Shown here: in pieces, positions 17,990 through 27,479 of the stretch
How the letters are laid out: every line of letters starts with the position of its first letter
Numbering within the stretch: the first letter of the stretch is position 1
From: Gammaproteobacteria bacterium
Lineage (GTDB): Bacteria > Pseudomonadota > Gammaproteobacteria > SURF-13
Assembly: GCA_030655395.1 (NCBI GenBank)
Contig: JAURVQ010000047.1
Coordinates: 1 to 36,675 of the forward strand
DNA length: 36,675 bases
Reading direction: 5' to 3'
Program-made: the position numbers and the translations under genes
The notes under the pieces: generated by a model
What the model saw: the letters and a program-made list of their open reading frames with translations, nothing else
Told to the model about the DNA's origin: nothing
Database searches by the model: none

Positions 17990-18865
17990 ATGCCATCCAA
18001 TCGCAACCTTACCATCTTACCAGTATCGGCGCTGTTGCTGGGCGCGACGCTGTGGGGCGTACTCTGGTATCCGCTGCGCCTGCTGGAGGAGCAGGGCCTG
18101 TCCGGGTTGTGGTTGACGCTGATTGTCAATGCCGTCGCCTGCCTTGTGGGCCTGCCATGGCTGTGGCAGAGATGCGCCGAACTCAAGCGCCACCCCTGGT
18201 TGCTGCTCGTGCTCGCTCTGGCCACGGGCCTGTGCAATACCACGTTCGTGCTGGCGGTGATTGACGGCAATGTAGTCCGCGTGCTCCTGTTGTTCTATCT
18301 GTCACCGCTGTGGGTCTCGCTGCTGGGTTGGGCGGTGCTGGGTGAACGCGTGTCCGCGCGCGCCAGTGGACTGCTCGCCGTTGCCATGGCGGGTGCGCTC
18401 ATCATGCTATGGGACGGCGCTGCCGGCGTGTTCTGGCCGCACGGACGTGTGGATATCCTGGCACTGCTATCGGGCTTTACGTTCGCCCTGTCGAATGTGC
18501 TGATACGCAAGCTGCAACGGATTTCAGTGCCGGTGAAAACGATCTCGTCGTGGGCCGGCGGGGTACTGGTGGCGGCGCTGTGGCTGCTGTTTAGCGCGCA
18601 ACCGCTGCCGCAGGTGTCATCCATTGCACTGATTTACGCCATCGCGCTGGGTGCCTGCGGCATCACGGTAATGACTCTCGCGGTGCAATACGGCGTGACG
18701 CGCATGCCGGTGCAGCGCTCGGCGGTGATTTTGCTGTTTGAGCTGGTTGTAGGCGCAGTATCAGCCGCATGGCTGGCGGGCGAAACAGTGCAGACGCACG
18801 AATGGCTGGGTGGGGCGTTGATTGTACTGGCGGGCTATCTTTCTGTGAGAGGCGCGCCAAAGTAG
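17990..18865 (+). CDS. EamA/DMT family inner-membrane transporter
   Basis: The 291-residue protein has ten hydrophobic segments in two EamA repeats, e.g. LLLGATLWGVLWYPLRLLEEQG at the start and LIVLAGYLSVR at the end. It has no close resemblance to the transporter at 5856 beyond the fold. I chose ATG 17990 (MPSNRNLTIL) over the track start at 17960; neither has a clear Shine-Dalgarno. It lies alone on the plus strand between dapC and glnD, so it is probably transcribed separately. Substrate unknown. Confidence 0.82.
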   Translation: MPSNRNLTILPVSALLLGATLWGVLWYPLRLLEEQGLSGLWLTLIVNAVACLVGLPWLWQRCAELKRHPWLLLVLALATGLCNTTFVLAVIDGNVVRVLLLFYLSPLWVSLLGWAVLGERVSARASGLLAVAMAGALIMLWDGAAGVFWPHGRVDILALLSGFTFALSNVLIRKLQRISVPVKTISSWAGGVLVAALWLLFSAQPLPQVSSIALIYAIALGACGITVMTLAVQYGVTRMPVQRSAVILLFELVVGAVSAAWLAGETVQTHEWLGGALIVLAGYLSVRGAPK

Positions 18866-18916
18866 ATCAGTTCACAAATGATGTATGGTTTTGCACCACC
18901 ATTCAATTCAGCTGCT

Positions 18917-21577
18917 TTATTTATGTAAATCAATATAACGCAGGATAGTTGTTTGCAGATGCGCTTGCTGGTCGTTGCTCAGCGGCTGGTTGTCACGGTT
19001 GGTGATGTAAAAAATATCTTCCGCGCGCGCGCCGAGGGTGGCGATTTTGGCGTTTTGCAGACGCACGTTGCATTCCACGAGTGCCTTGGCGATAGAGGAG
19101 AGCAGGCCTGGACGGTCGGCGCTGATGACTTCGAGTACGGTGCGCCGGTTGCGTGCATCGTCGGTGTAGGTGATCCGGGTCGGCACGTTGAAGTGCTTGA
19201 GTTGACTGCGGGTGCGACGTGAGACGGGAGCAATCTCGCCTTGCGCCAGCGTGTGTGCCAACGCGCGCACGATCTCCTGCATGCGCTGCGGCTGTGTCAC
19301 CGGTGCGCCGGACTCTTCCAGTACGCGGTAGGTATCCAGCGTGTAGCCGTTTTGCGCCGTGATGATGCGCGCATCGACGATGGTCAGCGCCATCTGATCC
19401 AGTGTGGCGGTGGTGAGTGCGAACAAACGATCCTGGTCGCGTGTGTAGAGAAACAGTTCGGTGCCGCGCTGATCGCTGTGGCGAATCAGCAGCAGCGGGG
19501 CATCGGTCACGCCCGCGCGCACCACGGCCTCGGTATGCCAGGCGATTTCGTCGGCTTCGTGGCGCAGAAAATAATCGTCGCCGAGGTCGCGCCAGAAATC
19601 AGCGACCGCGCCCTCGTCCACGGCGTGTGCGCGCAGCAAGTCGCGCGCCTCGGCCTGCGTTGCGCGGATGCGTTCGGCCTGGTCGAGGGGGTTCTCCAGC
19701 CCGCGCCGCAACGCGCCCGCGGCGGCGCGATAAAGCTCGCCCAGCAACGCGCCCTTCCAGCTGTTCCAGAGCGTGGGATTGGTGGCGCGGATATCGGCCA
19801 CCGTCAGCAGATACAGATAATCGAGATGGGCGCCGTCGCGTACCACGGACGCAAAGCGGGTGATGACTTCAGGGTCGTTGATGTCCTCGCGCTGCGCGGT
19901 GCTCGACAATATCAGATGGTGCTTGACCAGCCACGCCACCACGCGCGCATCGTACGCGCTCATGCCGTGGTGCAGGCAGAACGCGAGCGCCTCCTCGGCG
20001 CCGAGCGCGGAATGATCGCCGCCGCGCCCCTTGGCGATGTCGTGAAACAGGCCGGCGAGATACAGAATTTCGGGTTTCGGCAGGCGCTGGAAAATCTCGC
20101 TGCACAGGGGAAATTCACGCGCAAACTCCGGCAGTGCGAAACGCCGCAGGTTGCGCAGCAGGAATAACGTATGTTCGTCCACGGTATAGACGTGAAACAG
20201 GTCGTGCTGCATCTGCCCCTCGACCTCGCCGAAGGCGGGTAGATACGCCCCCAGCACGCCGTAACGGTGCATGCGCCGCAGCTCGTGCATGATGCCGTGA
20301 GGTTGACGCAGCAATTCCATGAACAGCATGCGGCAGCGCAGGTCGGCGCGGAACGCCGCGTCGATCAGATAGCGGTGATCGCGGATCAGGCGGATGGTGG
20401 CGGCATGTACGCCTTTGAGATGCGGGTGCTGTGCCAGCAGCAGGAAAATTTCCAGCAAGGCGAACGGATAACGCTTGAAGACGTCCGGGTGTGCGGCCTC
20501 GATGACGTCGTTGCGTATCTGAAAGCGTTTGTTGAGCGGGATGGCTTCCTCGTTGTGACCGGCATAGAGAATACTCTCCTGAAAATGCTGCAACAGCATT
20601 TCATTCAGACGGCCGAGTTCCATGACGGTGCGGTAGTAACGTTTCATGAATTGTTCGACGGCGAGCCGGTGTTCGTCGGCGCGGTAACCGAACTGCTCGG
20701 CCAGTGTGCGCTGATGGTCGAACAGCAGGCGATCCTCGCACCGCCCGGTGAGGAGGTGGAGCGCAAAGCGGATGCGCCACAGAAATTCGCGGCCCTCGTT
20801 TAACAGGCTGTATTCGCTCTCGGTGAGGAATCCGTGCGCGACGAGATCATGCAGGTCGGCGGCGCCGAAGTGGCGCAAGGTGATCCAGGCGATGGTCTGG
20901 ATGTCGCGCAGGCCGCCGGGGCCATCCTTGATGTTGGGCTCCAGGTTGTAGGCGGTGTCGTGATATTTGTGATGCCGCCGTATCTGCTCGTCGTATTTGG
21001 CCTTGAAGAATTCGCGCAGCGGCCAGAGCGTCTGCGGACCGGTGGCGTCACGCAGCGCATCGAGCAAACGCGGCGGCCCCGCCAGAAGACGCGCCTCCAT
21101 CAGGCTGGTCATGATGGTGACATCCTGTGCCGCTTCGTGCGCGCATTCCGCAACGGTGCGCACGCTGTGCGCGACGGCAAGACCGGTGTCCCACATCAAC
21201 TGGATGAAATGTTCGATGCCGCTGCGGACGGATTCCGAGGGTGCGCGGTCAAGCAGGATGAGCAGATCGATATCGGAACCGGGGTGCAGCTCGCCGCGCC
21301 CGTAACCGCCGACGGCGATCAGCCCCGCCGGCTCGGCGTCCGTGGGCATCAAGGTGCTCCAGGCGCGCAACAGCAGCCGGTCGATGAACTCCGTGCGTGC
21401 ATGCAGGAGATGAACTACCGGTGTGTCGGTAGCCGCCCCCGCGCTAAAATCCTCGCGCAGTTTTTGAGCCAATCGCTTGAGCAGCGCGCGCAACGCGGCA
21501 GGTGAGAGTTCAGCGTCGGCGAGCGCGTGTGCCAGCTCTGCGCTGGTGGACAGTGTCTGCGCCGGGAGCGGATTCAT
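18917..21577 (-). CDS. glnD: Bifunctional [protein-PII] uridylyltransferase/uridylyl-removing enzyme
   Basis: The 886-residue nitrogen sensor uridylylates PII (GlnB/GlnK) when glutamine is low and removes UMP when it is high. The nucleotidyltransferase motif GGYGRGELHPGSDIDLLIL (90-108), an HD domain (YLAGLFHDIAKGRGGDHSALGAEEA) and two C-terminal ACT domains (about 700 onward; TVLEVISADRPGLLSSIAKALVE in the second) are all present in the usual order. Length matches the family (E. coli 890). It begins 9 nt after the map stop and is likely cotranscribed with map. Confidence 0.97.
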   Translation of the reverse strand: MNPLPAQTLSTSAELAHALADAELSPAALRALLKRLAQKLREDFSAGAATDTPVVHLLHARTEFIDRLLLRAWSTLMPTDAEPAGLIAVGGYGRGELHPGSDIDLLILLDRAPSESVRSGIEHFIQLMWDTGLAVAHSVRTVAECAHEAAQDVTIMTSLMEARLLAGPPRLLDALRDATGPQTLWPLREFFKAKYDEQIRRHHKYHDTAYNLEPNIKDGPGGLRDIQTIAWITLRHFGAADLHDLVAHGFLTESEYSLLNEGREFLWRIRFALHLLTGRCEDRLLFDHQRTLAEQFGYRADEHRLAVEQFMKRYYRTVMELGRLNEMLLQHFQESILYAGHNEEAIPLNKRFQIRNDVIEAAHPDVFKRYPFALLEIFLLLAQHPHLKGVHAATIRLIRDHRYLIDAAFRADLRCRMLFMELLRQPHGIMHELRRMHRYGVLGAYLPAFGEVEGQMQHDLFHVYTVDEHTLFLLRNLRRFALPEFAREFPLCSEIFQRLPKPEILYLAGLFHDIAKGRGGDHSALGAEEALAFCLHHGMSAYDARVVAWLVKHHLILSSTAQREDINDPEVITRFASVVRDGAHLDYLYLLTVADIRATNPTLWNSWKGALLGELYRAAAGALRRGLENPLDQAERIRATQAEARDLLRAHAVDEGAVADFWRDLGDDYFLRHEADEIAWHTEAVVRAGVTDAPLLLIRHSDQRGTELFLYTRDQDRLFALTTATLDQMALTIVDARIITAQNGYTLDTYRVLEESGAPVTQPQRMQEIVRALAHTLAQGEIAPVSRRTRSQLKHFNVPTRITYTDDARNRRTVLEVISADRPGLLSSIAKALVECNVRLQNAKIATLGARAEDIFYITNRDNQPLSNDQQAHLQTTILRYIDLHK

Positions 21578-21586
21578 CGGCGTTGC

Positions 21587-22354
21587 TCAGAGGTCTTCGC
21601 CCGGACGCCGGGTAAGCACCTCGAAGCCGGTGTCGGTGACGAGGATGGTGTGCTCCCATTGCGCCGAAAGACTGTGGTCCTTGGTCACCACGGTCCATTG
21701 ATCGGGCAACAGCTTCACGTGACGTTTGCCGGCGTTGATCATGGGCTCGATGGTAAACGTCATGCCCGGCTCCAGCATCATGCCCGTGCCGGGGCTGCCG
21801 TAGTGCAGCACCTGCGGCTCTTCGTGAAACACGCGCCCGATGCCGTGGCCGCAGTATTCGCGCACCACCGAGCAGTGGTTCGCCTCGGCGTGGCTCTGGA
21901 TGGCATGGCCGATGTCGCCCAGGCGCACACCGGGTTTGACCTTCTCGATGCCGATGCCCATGCACTCGTAACTGATGCGTGTCACGCGCTTGGCGATCAC
22001 GGACGGCTCGCCGACGAAAAACATCTTGCTGGTGTCGCCGTGGTAGTCGTCCTTGATGACGGTGATGTCGATGTTGACGATGTCGCCGTCCTTCAATATG
22101 CGCTCGCCGGGGATGCCGTGGCACACCTGGTGGTTCACCGAGGTGCAGATCGATTTGGGAAAGCCGTGATAGTTGAGCGGCGCGGGGGTCGCCTGCTGTA
22201 CGTTGACGATATAGTCGTGGCAGATGCGGTCAAGCTCGCCGGTGGTGATGCCGGGCTGCACGTGCGGGCGAACCATGTGCAGCACGTCGGCGGCGAGCCG
22301 GCCTGCGATGCGCATCTTTTCAACTTCGGCGGCAGTTTTGATGGTGACGGTCAT
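21587..22354 (-). CDS. map: Methionine aminopeptidase type I
   Basis: The 255-residue dinuclear metalloprotease removes the N-terminal Met from new proteins. Metal ligands are visible as NIDITVI (D96), HGDTSKMF (D107), GHGIGRVFHEEP (H170), TIEPMI (E203) and QWEHTILV; His 79 is the conserved substrate-site histidine. The gene diverges from rpsB. The only Shine-Dalgarno-like sequence before its ATG (AGAGG) lies in the terminal repeat of the MITE-like element at 22360-22500. Confidence 0.97.
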   Translation of the reverse strand: MTVTIKTAAEVEKMRIAGRLAADVLHMVRPHVQPGITTGELDRICHDYIVNVQQATPAPLNYHGFPKSICTSVNHQVCHGIPGERILKDGDIVNIDITVIKDDYHGDTSKMFFVGEPSVIAKRVTRISYECMGIGIEKVKPGVRLGDIGHAIQSHAEANHCSVVREYCGHGIGRVFHEEPQVLHYGSPGTGMMLEPGMTFTIEPMINAGKRHVKLLPDQWTVVTKDHSLSAQWEHTILVTDTGFEVLTRRPGEDL

Positions 22355-22359
22355 ATGAT

Positions 22360-22500
22360 GGGCGCCTCTAAAAAAGCGTCTTTTGCTTCAATACTGCGTT
22401 GCAGCTTGTCTCCGCTGCTCACATACTGGCGTGTATGCTGCGCTGCTCGCCTGCGCTGCGCCTTGTCTTGAAGCAAAATCCATCATTTTTAGAGGCACCC
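22360..22500. mobile_element. 141-bp palindromic MITE-like element between map and rpsB
   Basis: The termini are GGGCGCCTCTAAAAAA and TTTTTAGAGGCACCC, near-perfect inverted repeats. Inside, TTTTGCTTCAA (22381-22391) and TTGAAGCAAAA (22468-22478) are exact inverted repeats, and the centre CATAC-TGGCGT-GTATG is also symmetric, so the element can fold along its whole length. It has no coding capacity; the track ORF across it is spurious. ATG/ATT flanks leave open a short target duplication. One end abuts the map start and the other abuts the rpsB promoter. Confidence 0.75.
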
Positions 22501-22511
22501 ATTATAGTTTC

Positions 22512-22520
22512 TGGTACAAT
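22512..22520 (+). promoter_or_regulatory. Extended -10 promoter for the rpsB-tsf operon
   Basis: TGGTACAAT is an extended -10 (TGn plus TACAAT) about 130 nt upstream of the rpsB ATG, directly after the MITE-like element. No good -35 is seen, because the spacer runs into the element's terminal repeat. Divergent from map. Confidence 0.5.
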
Positions 22521-22649
22521 AGTCGCGCTTTAATAGCAGCACACTACACACATGCACCGTTATCCGGTCAGCGGGGTGCCATCTGGCGAATCGCCAGGGG
22601 TTCGCTGCCGGGGCGCATGGAGGATCAACCCAACTGAGGAGTATACAAC
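22521..22649 (+). promoter_or_regulatory. rpsB leader, candidate S2 autoregulatory RNA
   Basis: The 129-nt leader contains a perfect hairpin CTGGCG-AAT-CGCCAG (22583-22597), then GGGGTTCGCTGCCGGGGCGCATGGAGGATCAACCC and a Shine-Dalgarno GAGGAG about 9 nt before the ATG. In gammaproteobacteria ribosomal protein S2 represses rpsB-tsf through a structured leader; the position and hairpins fit, but I cannot show homology by eye. Confidence 0.4.
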
Positions 22650-23567
22650 ATGGCAAATGTGACCATGCGTCAAATGCTGGAGGCCGGCGTACATTTCGGC
22701 CACCAGACCCGTTACTGGAACCCCAAGATGGCTCCCTACATCTTCGGCCAGCGCAACAAGATACACATCATCAATCTCGAATCCACCCTGCCGCTGTACA
22801 ACGACGCGATGAATTTCATCAGTCGTATGGCGGCGAACCGCGGCACCATCCTGTTCGTGGCCACCAAACGCGCGGCGCAGGAAATTATCGCCGAGGAGGC
22901 CAAGCGCTGCGGCATGCCGTATGTGGATCAACGCTGGCTCGGCGGCATGCTCACCAATTTCAAGACCGTGCGCCAGTCCGTCAAGCGCCTCAAGGATCTG
23001 ACGGCGATGAGCGACGACGGCAGCTTTGACCGCATCAACAAAAAAGAGGCCCTGCTGCTGACGCGCGAACGCGACAAGCTGGAGCGCGCCCTGGGCGGTA
23101 TCAAGGACATGGATCGCATTCCCGACGCCCTGTTTGTGATTGACGTCGGCAGCGAGAAGATCGCCGTGAGCGAGGCGGGCAAACTCGGCATCCCGGTGCT
23201 CGGCATCGTGGATACCAATAACGATCCGGACGGCGTCGATTACATGGTGCCCGGCAACGATGACGCCATCCGCGCCATCCAGCTTTATGCGCGCGGCGCC
23301 GCCGACGCAGTGCTCGAAGGCCGCAGCTCGGCCCCGGCGTTTGCGGTGTCCGCTGATGAGTTCGTGGAGATGAGCGACACCGGCGCACCCGCCGCAGACA
23401 AGCGGCCTGCCCGCAGCCCCGCTGCCGCGAAGAAACCGGCCAGGAAGGCCGCGCCGGACAGGGCTAAAGAGGGTGCGGAAGGTGGCGCCGCAGCGAAGAC
23501 GGTGGCGGTGCGCAAAAAGACTGCGGCCAAACCCGCCGGCGCGAGCAAGGCCAAGAAGACCTCTTAA
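22650..23567 (+). CDS. rpsB: 30S ribosomal protein S2 with basic C-terminal extension
   Basis: The 305-residue protein has a standard S2 core ([60 protein letters not shown]) up to about residue 241, the full length of E. coli S2. A further 64 residues follow, rich in Ala, Lys, Pro and Arg ([16 protein letters not shown] ... [19 protein letters not shown]), with the look of a histone-H1-like or low-complexity tail. The tail is in frame and ends at a clean stop, with tsf starting 25 nt on. S2 helps bind S1 and mRNA on the 30S subunit. Confidence 0.97.
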   Translation: MANVTMRQMLEAGVHFGHQTRYWNPKMAPYIFGQRNKIHIINLESTLPLYNDAMNFISRMAANRGTILFVATKRAAQEIIAEEAKRCGMPYVDQRWLGGMLTNFKTVRQSVKRLKDLTAMSDDGSFDRINKKEALLLTRERDKLERALGGIKDMDRIPDALFVIDVGSEKIAVSEAGKLGIPVLGIVDTNNDPDGVDYMVPGNDDAIRAIQLYARGAADAVLEGRSSAPAFAVSADEFVEMSDTGAPAADKRPARSPAAAKKPARKAAPDRAKEGAEGGAAAKTVAVRKKTAAKPAGASKAKKTS

Positions 23568-23592
23568 CCGAACAGTAATCAGGATACAGACT

Positions 23593-24471
23593 ATGGAAAT
23601 TACAGCCGCGCTCGTCAAGGAGCTGCGTGAGCGCACCGGCTCCGGCATGATGGAGTGCAAAAAGGCGCTGGTCGAGGCCAAGGGTGACATCGATGCGGCA
23701 GCGGAGGCCATGCGCAAGAGCGGTGCGGCCAAGGCCGACAAGCGCGCGGGCAGGATTGCGGCCGAGGGCGTCATCGTGATCGAGACCGACGGCAAACGCG
23801 CCGCGCTGGTGGAAGTGAACTGCGAGACCGACTTCGTCGCGCGCGGTGACGAGTTCAGGCACTTTGCGCAGGCGGTGGCCCAGCGCGCATTAAAGAGCCA
23901 GCCGTCCGGTGTCGAGGCGTTGCTTGCGTTGCCGCTTAAAGACGGCGACAGCGCTGATATCAACACGGTGCGTCAAGAGCTCATTGCCAGGATCGGCGAG
24001 AACATCAGCGTGCGCCGCTGCGCGCATTTTGCAACGGCAGGCCACATCGGCGCCTATCTGCACGGTAATCGCATTGGTGTGGTGGTGGAGATTGAGGGTG
24101 GTGATGCCACGCTGGCCAAGGACATCGCCATGCACATCGCCGCCGCCAAGCCGGTGTGCGTGTCGCCCGCCGACGTGTCCGCCGAACTGGTCGCCAAGGA
24201 AAAGGAAATCTTTGCCGCGCAGGCCGCCGACAGCGGCAAGCCCGCCGCCATCATCGAAAAAATGGTGGATGGCCGCATCAAGAAGTTTTTGGCCGAGGTC
24301 ACGCTGCTGGGTCAGCCGTTTGTGAAAAATCCCGACCTCAGCGTGGAAAAATTGCTGGAGCAGGCCAAGGCCAGGGCGATTCGCTTCGAGCGGTTCGAAG
24401 TGGGCGAAGGCATCGAAAAGAAATCCGGTGACTTTGTCGCCGAGGTGATGGCGCAGGCGCGCGGAGCTTAG
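23593..24471 (+). CDS. tsf: Translation elongation factor Ts
   Basis: The 292-residue guanine nucleotide exchange factor regenerates EF-Tu-GTP. It has the N-terminal UBA-like start ([32 protein letters not shown]) and the conserved [13 protein letters not shown] motif. I chose ATG 23593 (AGGA about 12 nt upstream); the much longer track frame starting at 23473 overlaps rpsB and is not supported. Second gene of the operon. Confidence 0.97.
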   Translation: MEITAALVKELRERTGSGMMECKKALVEAKGDIDAAAEAMRKSGAAKADKRAGRIAAEGVIVIETDGKRAALVEVNCETDFVARGDEFRHFAQAVAQRALKSQPSGVEALLALPLKDGDSADINTVRQELIARIGENISVRRCAHFATAGHIGAYLHGNRIGVVVEIEGGDATLAKDIAMHIAAAKPVCVSPADVSAELVAKEKEIFAAQAADSGKPAAIIEKMVDGRIKKFLAEVTLLGQPFVKNPDLSVEKLLEQAKARAIRFERFEVGEGIEKKSGDFVAEVMAQARGA

Positions 24472-24476
24472 CACTC

Positions 24477-25217
24477 ATGCCGCCCACAGCGAAAAAGCCG
24501 GCCTATCAGCGCATACTGCTGAAACTGAGCGGTGAGGCGCTGATGGGGGGCGGTGACTACGGCATCGAGCCCGCAGTGCTCATCCGTGTGGCCGATGAGG
24601 TGCGTGCGGTGGTCGGCCTCGGCGTGCAGGTGGCGCTGGTCATCGGCGGCGGCAATATCTTTCGCGGCGCGGGGCTGGCCGCAAACGGCATGGATCGCGT
24701 GACCGCCGACCAGATGGGCATGCTCGCCACCGTCATCAATGCGCTGGCGATGCAGGATGCCCTGGAGCAGCGCGGCATGCAGGTGCGCGTGATGTCGGCG
24801 CTCAAGATGAACCAGATTTGCGAGGACTACATCCGCCGCCGTGCGGTGCGTCACTTGGAAAAGGGCCGCGTGGTGATACTCGCCGCCGGCACCGGCAACC
24901 CGTTTTTCACCACCGATTCCGCCGCCAGCCTGCGCGGCATCGAACTCGGCGTCGATCTCGTGCTCAAGGCGACCAAAGTGGACGGCGTCTATTCGGCTGA
25001 TCCCGTCAAGCACAAGGATGCGGAATACTTCAAGCGCCTCAGCTATGACGAGGTGATCGATCGCAAACTCATGGTGATGGATGCAACGGCGATAGTTTTG
25101 TGCCGCGATCACACCATGCCGTTGTGTGTGTTTAACATGACCAAGCCCGGCGCGCTGATGCGCGTGGTGCTGGGTGAGGATGAAGGTACTCTGGTGGGGG
25201 CTGATCATGATAAATGA
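24477..25217 (+). CDS. pyrH: UMP kinase
   Basis: The 246-residue hexameric kinase converts UMP to UDP. It has [59 protein letters not shown] and [16 protein letters not shown], all typical of bacterial PyrH and its GTP/UTP-regulated fold. The start lies 5 nt after tsf. The last 11 bases overlap the frr start, pointing to coupling. Confidence 0.96.
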   Translation: MPPTAKKPAYQRILLKLSGEALMGGGDYGIEPAVLIRVADEVRAVVGLGVQVALVIGGGNIFRGAGLAANGMDRVTADQMGMLATVINALAMQDALEQRGMQVRVMSALKMNQICEDYIRRRAVRHLEKGRVVILAAGTGNPFFTTDSAASLRGIELGVDLVLKATKVDGVYSADPVKHKDAEYFKRLSYDEVIDRKLMVMDATAIVLCRDHTMPLCVFNMTKPGALMRVVLGEDEGTLVGADHDK

Positions 25218-25764
25218 CGTCACAAAACAGGCCACGGCGCGCATGGTGAAGAGCATCGAGGCGCTGAAACAGGAGTTCGCAAAATTGCGCAGCGGACGTG
25301 CGCACCCCAGTCTGCTCGATCATGTGCAAGTGCCTTATTACGGTAATGACGTACCGCTGAGTCAGGTGGCGAGCGTCAATGTGGCGGACGCGCGCATGCT
25401 GGTGGTGACGCCGTGGGAAAAGACCATGGTGCCCGCCATCGAGAAGGCGATACTGACTTCCAATCTGGGGCTGAATCCTGCCACCTCCGGCGCGGTGATA
25501 CGCGTGCCGCTGCCGGCGCTTACCGAAGAGCGCCGGCGCGACATGCTGAAGGTGGTGCGTGCCGAGGCCGAGACCGCGCGTGTGTCGGTGCGTAACATCC
25601 GCCGCGATGCGAATACCGAGGTCAAGCACCTGCTCAAGGAAAAAAAGATTTCACAGGACGAAGAGCGGCGCGCCGAGGAAGATACGCAAAAACTCACGGA
25701 CAAGCACATTGCCGAAATCGACAAACTGCTGGCGGAAAAAGAAAAGGAATTGATGGAGGTCTAA
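25207..25764 (+). CDS. frr: Ribosome recycling factor
   Basis: At 185 residues it is exactly the E. coli length. RRF splits post-termination ribosomes together with EF-G. The start [40 protein letters not shown] and the [13 protein letters not shown] / [11 protein letters not shown] block are diagnostic. ATG 25207 is chosen over the track start 25174 because it matches the family start and has GGTGGGGG upstream, inside pyrH. Repeat family 2 begins 5 nt after its stop. Confidence 0.96.
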   Translation: MINDVTKQATARMVKSIEALKQEFAKLRSGRAHPSLLDHVQVPYYGNDVPLSQVASVNVADARMLVVTPWEKTMVPAIEKAILTSNLGLNPATSGAVIRVPLPALTEERRRDMLKVVRAEAETARVSVRNIRRDANTEVKHLLKEKKISQDEERRAEEDTQKLTDKHIAEIDKLLAEKEKELMEV

Positions 25765-25768
25765 ATAC

Positions 25769-25862
25769 AGAGAAAAGAGGCAAGAGAAAAGAGAAAAGTT
25801 AAGGCAGTGAAGCAAATAGTAGCTGGATGTTATCTTCTTCTTTTCTCTTGCCTCTTTTCTCT
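25769..25862. repeat. Dispersed repeat family 2, copy 1 (frr-uppS gap)
   Basis: The left arm AGAGAAAAGAGGCAAGAGAAAAG (25769-25791) and right arm CTTTTCTCTTGCCTCTTTTCTCT (25840-25862) are perfect 23-nt complements separated by 48 nt. The left arm is all purine except one C; the right arm is all pyrimidine except one G. It ends 14 nt before the uppS ATG, in the position where a ribosome binding site should be. Confidence 0.9.
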
Positions 25863-25876
25863 TGTATCTTTCTAAA

Positions 25877-26665
25877 ATGCACTCGTCCTCTACAGCGAAC
25901 CGCACCCTGACATCTGCCGCCGGTGTCCTTCCTTATCATATTGCCATCATCATGGACGGCAACGGCCGCTGGGCGGTACAGCGACATCTGCCGCGCAGTG
26001 CCGGACACAAGGCCGGTACCGACGCGGTGGATGCCGTGGTGCGGGCAAGCGTCAAGCGCGGCATAGGCGTGCTCACCCTGTTTGCCTTCAGCAGTGAAAA
26101 CTGGTCACGTCCGCAGACCGAGGTCAGCCTGCTGCTCGACCTGTTTCTGCGCGCCCTGCAAAGCCGTATCCAGGAATTGCACCGCAACAATATCCGCCTG
26201 CGCGTGATCGGCGAGCGCGCGGCGTTCTCCGTCAAGTTGCAGGCCCAGATTACCGCCGCGGAAGAGTTGACGCAGGCCAACACCGGCCTCGTTCTCAATA
26301 TTGCCGCCAATTACGGTGGACGCTGGGACATCGTGCAGGCCGCGCGCCAAATTGCACAGCGCGTGGAGCGCGGCGATCTCCCTGCGACGGCGATTGACGA
26401 TGCAGTGTTCGCCTCCCATCTTTCGCTCGCCGGGTTGCCGGAGCCGGACCTGTTCATACGCACCGGCGGCGAGCAGCGCATCAGCAATTTTCTGCTCTGG
26501 CAGTTGGCGTACACGGAGCTGTATTTTACCGATGTGCTGTGGCCGGACTTCGACGCGGCCGCGTTTGATCTGGCCCTGAGCGCCTACGCCCAGCGTCAGC
26601 GCCGTTTTGGGCGCGTGAGCGAGGGTGACACCGTAGCGAACGAGCAGCAGGCCACGGGTGCTTAA
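25877..26665 (+). CDS. uppS: Undecaprenyl diphosphate synthase (cis-prenyltransferase)
   Basis: The 262-residue enzyme adds eight isoprene units to FPP to make the C55 carrier lipid for peptidoglycan and O-antigen. Catalytic IIMDGNGRWA (Asp 27), FAFSSENWSRP and LFIRTGGEQRISNFLLWQLAYTE are present. ATG 25877 is preferred; the track start is an upstream TTG inside the repeat. There is no Shine-Dalgarno before either; the 14 nt between repeat and ATG read GTATCTTTCTAAA. The stop overlaps the cdsA start by 8 nt. Confidence 0.96.
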   Translation: MHSSSTANRTLTSAAGVLPYHIAIIMDGNGRWAVQRHLPRSAGHKAGTDAVDAVVRASVKRGIGVLTLFAFSSENWSRPQTEVSLLLDLFLRALQSRIQELHRNNIRLRVIGERAAFSVKLQAQITAAEELTQANTGLVLNIAANYGGRWDIVQAARQIAQRVERGDLPATAIDDAVFASHLSLAGLPEPDLFIRTGGEQRISNFLLWQLAYTELYFTDVLWPDFDAAAFDLALSAYAQRQRRFGRVSEGDTVANEQQATGA

Positions 26666-27479
26666 GGCGCGCCTGCTCACCGCGGCGGTGCTGATTCCCC
26701 TGGTGGTGTGGGGCACCCTCGCGTTGCCCACACTCTGGTTTTCCCTGCTGATTGCACTGGTGGTGGCGCTCGGCGCGTGGGAATGGGCGGCGCTCGCCGG
26801 TCTTGCTTCGCGCGCCATGCGTGGTCTCTATGTGGTGCTCATGTTGCTGGCGCTGTGGGGCCTATACTATCTTCCTGCGGTCTGGGTGCTGGCCGCGGCC
26901 ACGCTGGGCTGGTGCACGGCGGCAGTGATCCTGGTGCGCTACCCTGCGGGCGCGGCGCTTTGGTCCGGGGTGGGGTCGGGGGTGGGCATGGCCGCAATCG
27001 TCGGAGTCTGGGTGCTCGCGCCGGCGTGGTTTGCCCTGACGCACCTGCATGCCGCTGCACCACAAGGGCCGTATTGGGTGCTGTTTCTCATGGTGCTGGC
27101 GTGGGTCGCCGACAGCGCGGCCTATTTCAGCGGCAAGCGCTGGGGCACGACCAAGCTCGCTCCCCATATCAGCCCCGGCAAGACCTGGGCCGGGGTGTGG
27201 GGCGCGCTCGCGGCCACGCTGCTGATCGCGCCGGCCGGTGGCATAGCCTTTGAGTTCTCCGGCTACCGGCTGTGGTTGTTCATAGGCTTGTGTCTGGTGA
27301 CCGTCATCTTTTCCATCGTCGGTGATCTGTTTAAAAGCCTCTACAAGCGCGCGCGCGGCGTGAAAGACAGCGGCCATTTGCTGCCCGGCCACGGCGGCGT
27401 GCTCGACCGCATCGACAGTTTGACGGCGGCGGGTCCCGTGCTCATGCTGGGCCTGTGGCTGTTGGGAAGCGTGCAATGA
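26658..27479 (+). CDS. cdsA: Phosphatidate cytidylyltransferase (CDP-diglyceride synthase)
   Basis: The 273-residue inner-membrane enzyme makes CDP-diacylglycerol from phosphatidate and CTP, the branch point of phospholipid synthesis. It has several membrane segments and the full CDS signature [21 protein letters not shown] followed by VLDRID near the C-terminus. The start is GTG at 26658, overlapping the end of uppS, so it is probably translated by coupling. Confidence 0.95.
   Translation: MLKARLLTAAVLIPLVVWGTLALPTLWFSLLIALVVALGAWEWAALAGLASRAMRGLYVVLMLLALWGLYYLPAVWVLAAATLGWCTAAVILVRYPAGAALWSGVGSGVGMAAIVGVWVLAPAWFALTHLHAAAPQGPYWVLFLMVLAWVADSAAYFSGKRWGTTKLAPHISPGKTWAGVWGALAATLLIAPAGGIAFEFSGYRLWLFIGLCLVTVIFSIVGDLFKSLYKRARGVKDSGHLLPGHGGVLDRIDSLTAAGPVLMLGLWLLGSVQ

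Noticed and set aside
22560-23966. 468-residue minus-strand ORF across rpsB and tsf
   Set aside because: It spans two essential plus-strand genes and their gap with no recognisable domain; the reading frame is a by-product of codon bias.
25766-25876. CRISPR-like or small RNA interpretation of the family 2 repeat
   Set aside because: There are only two inverted arms per locus, no regular direct repeats or spacers, and no cas genes in the window.
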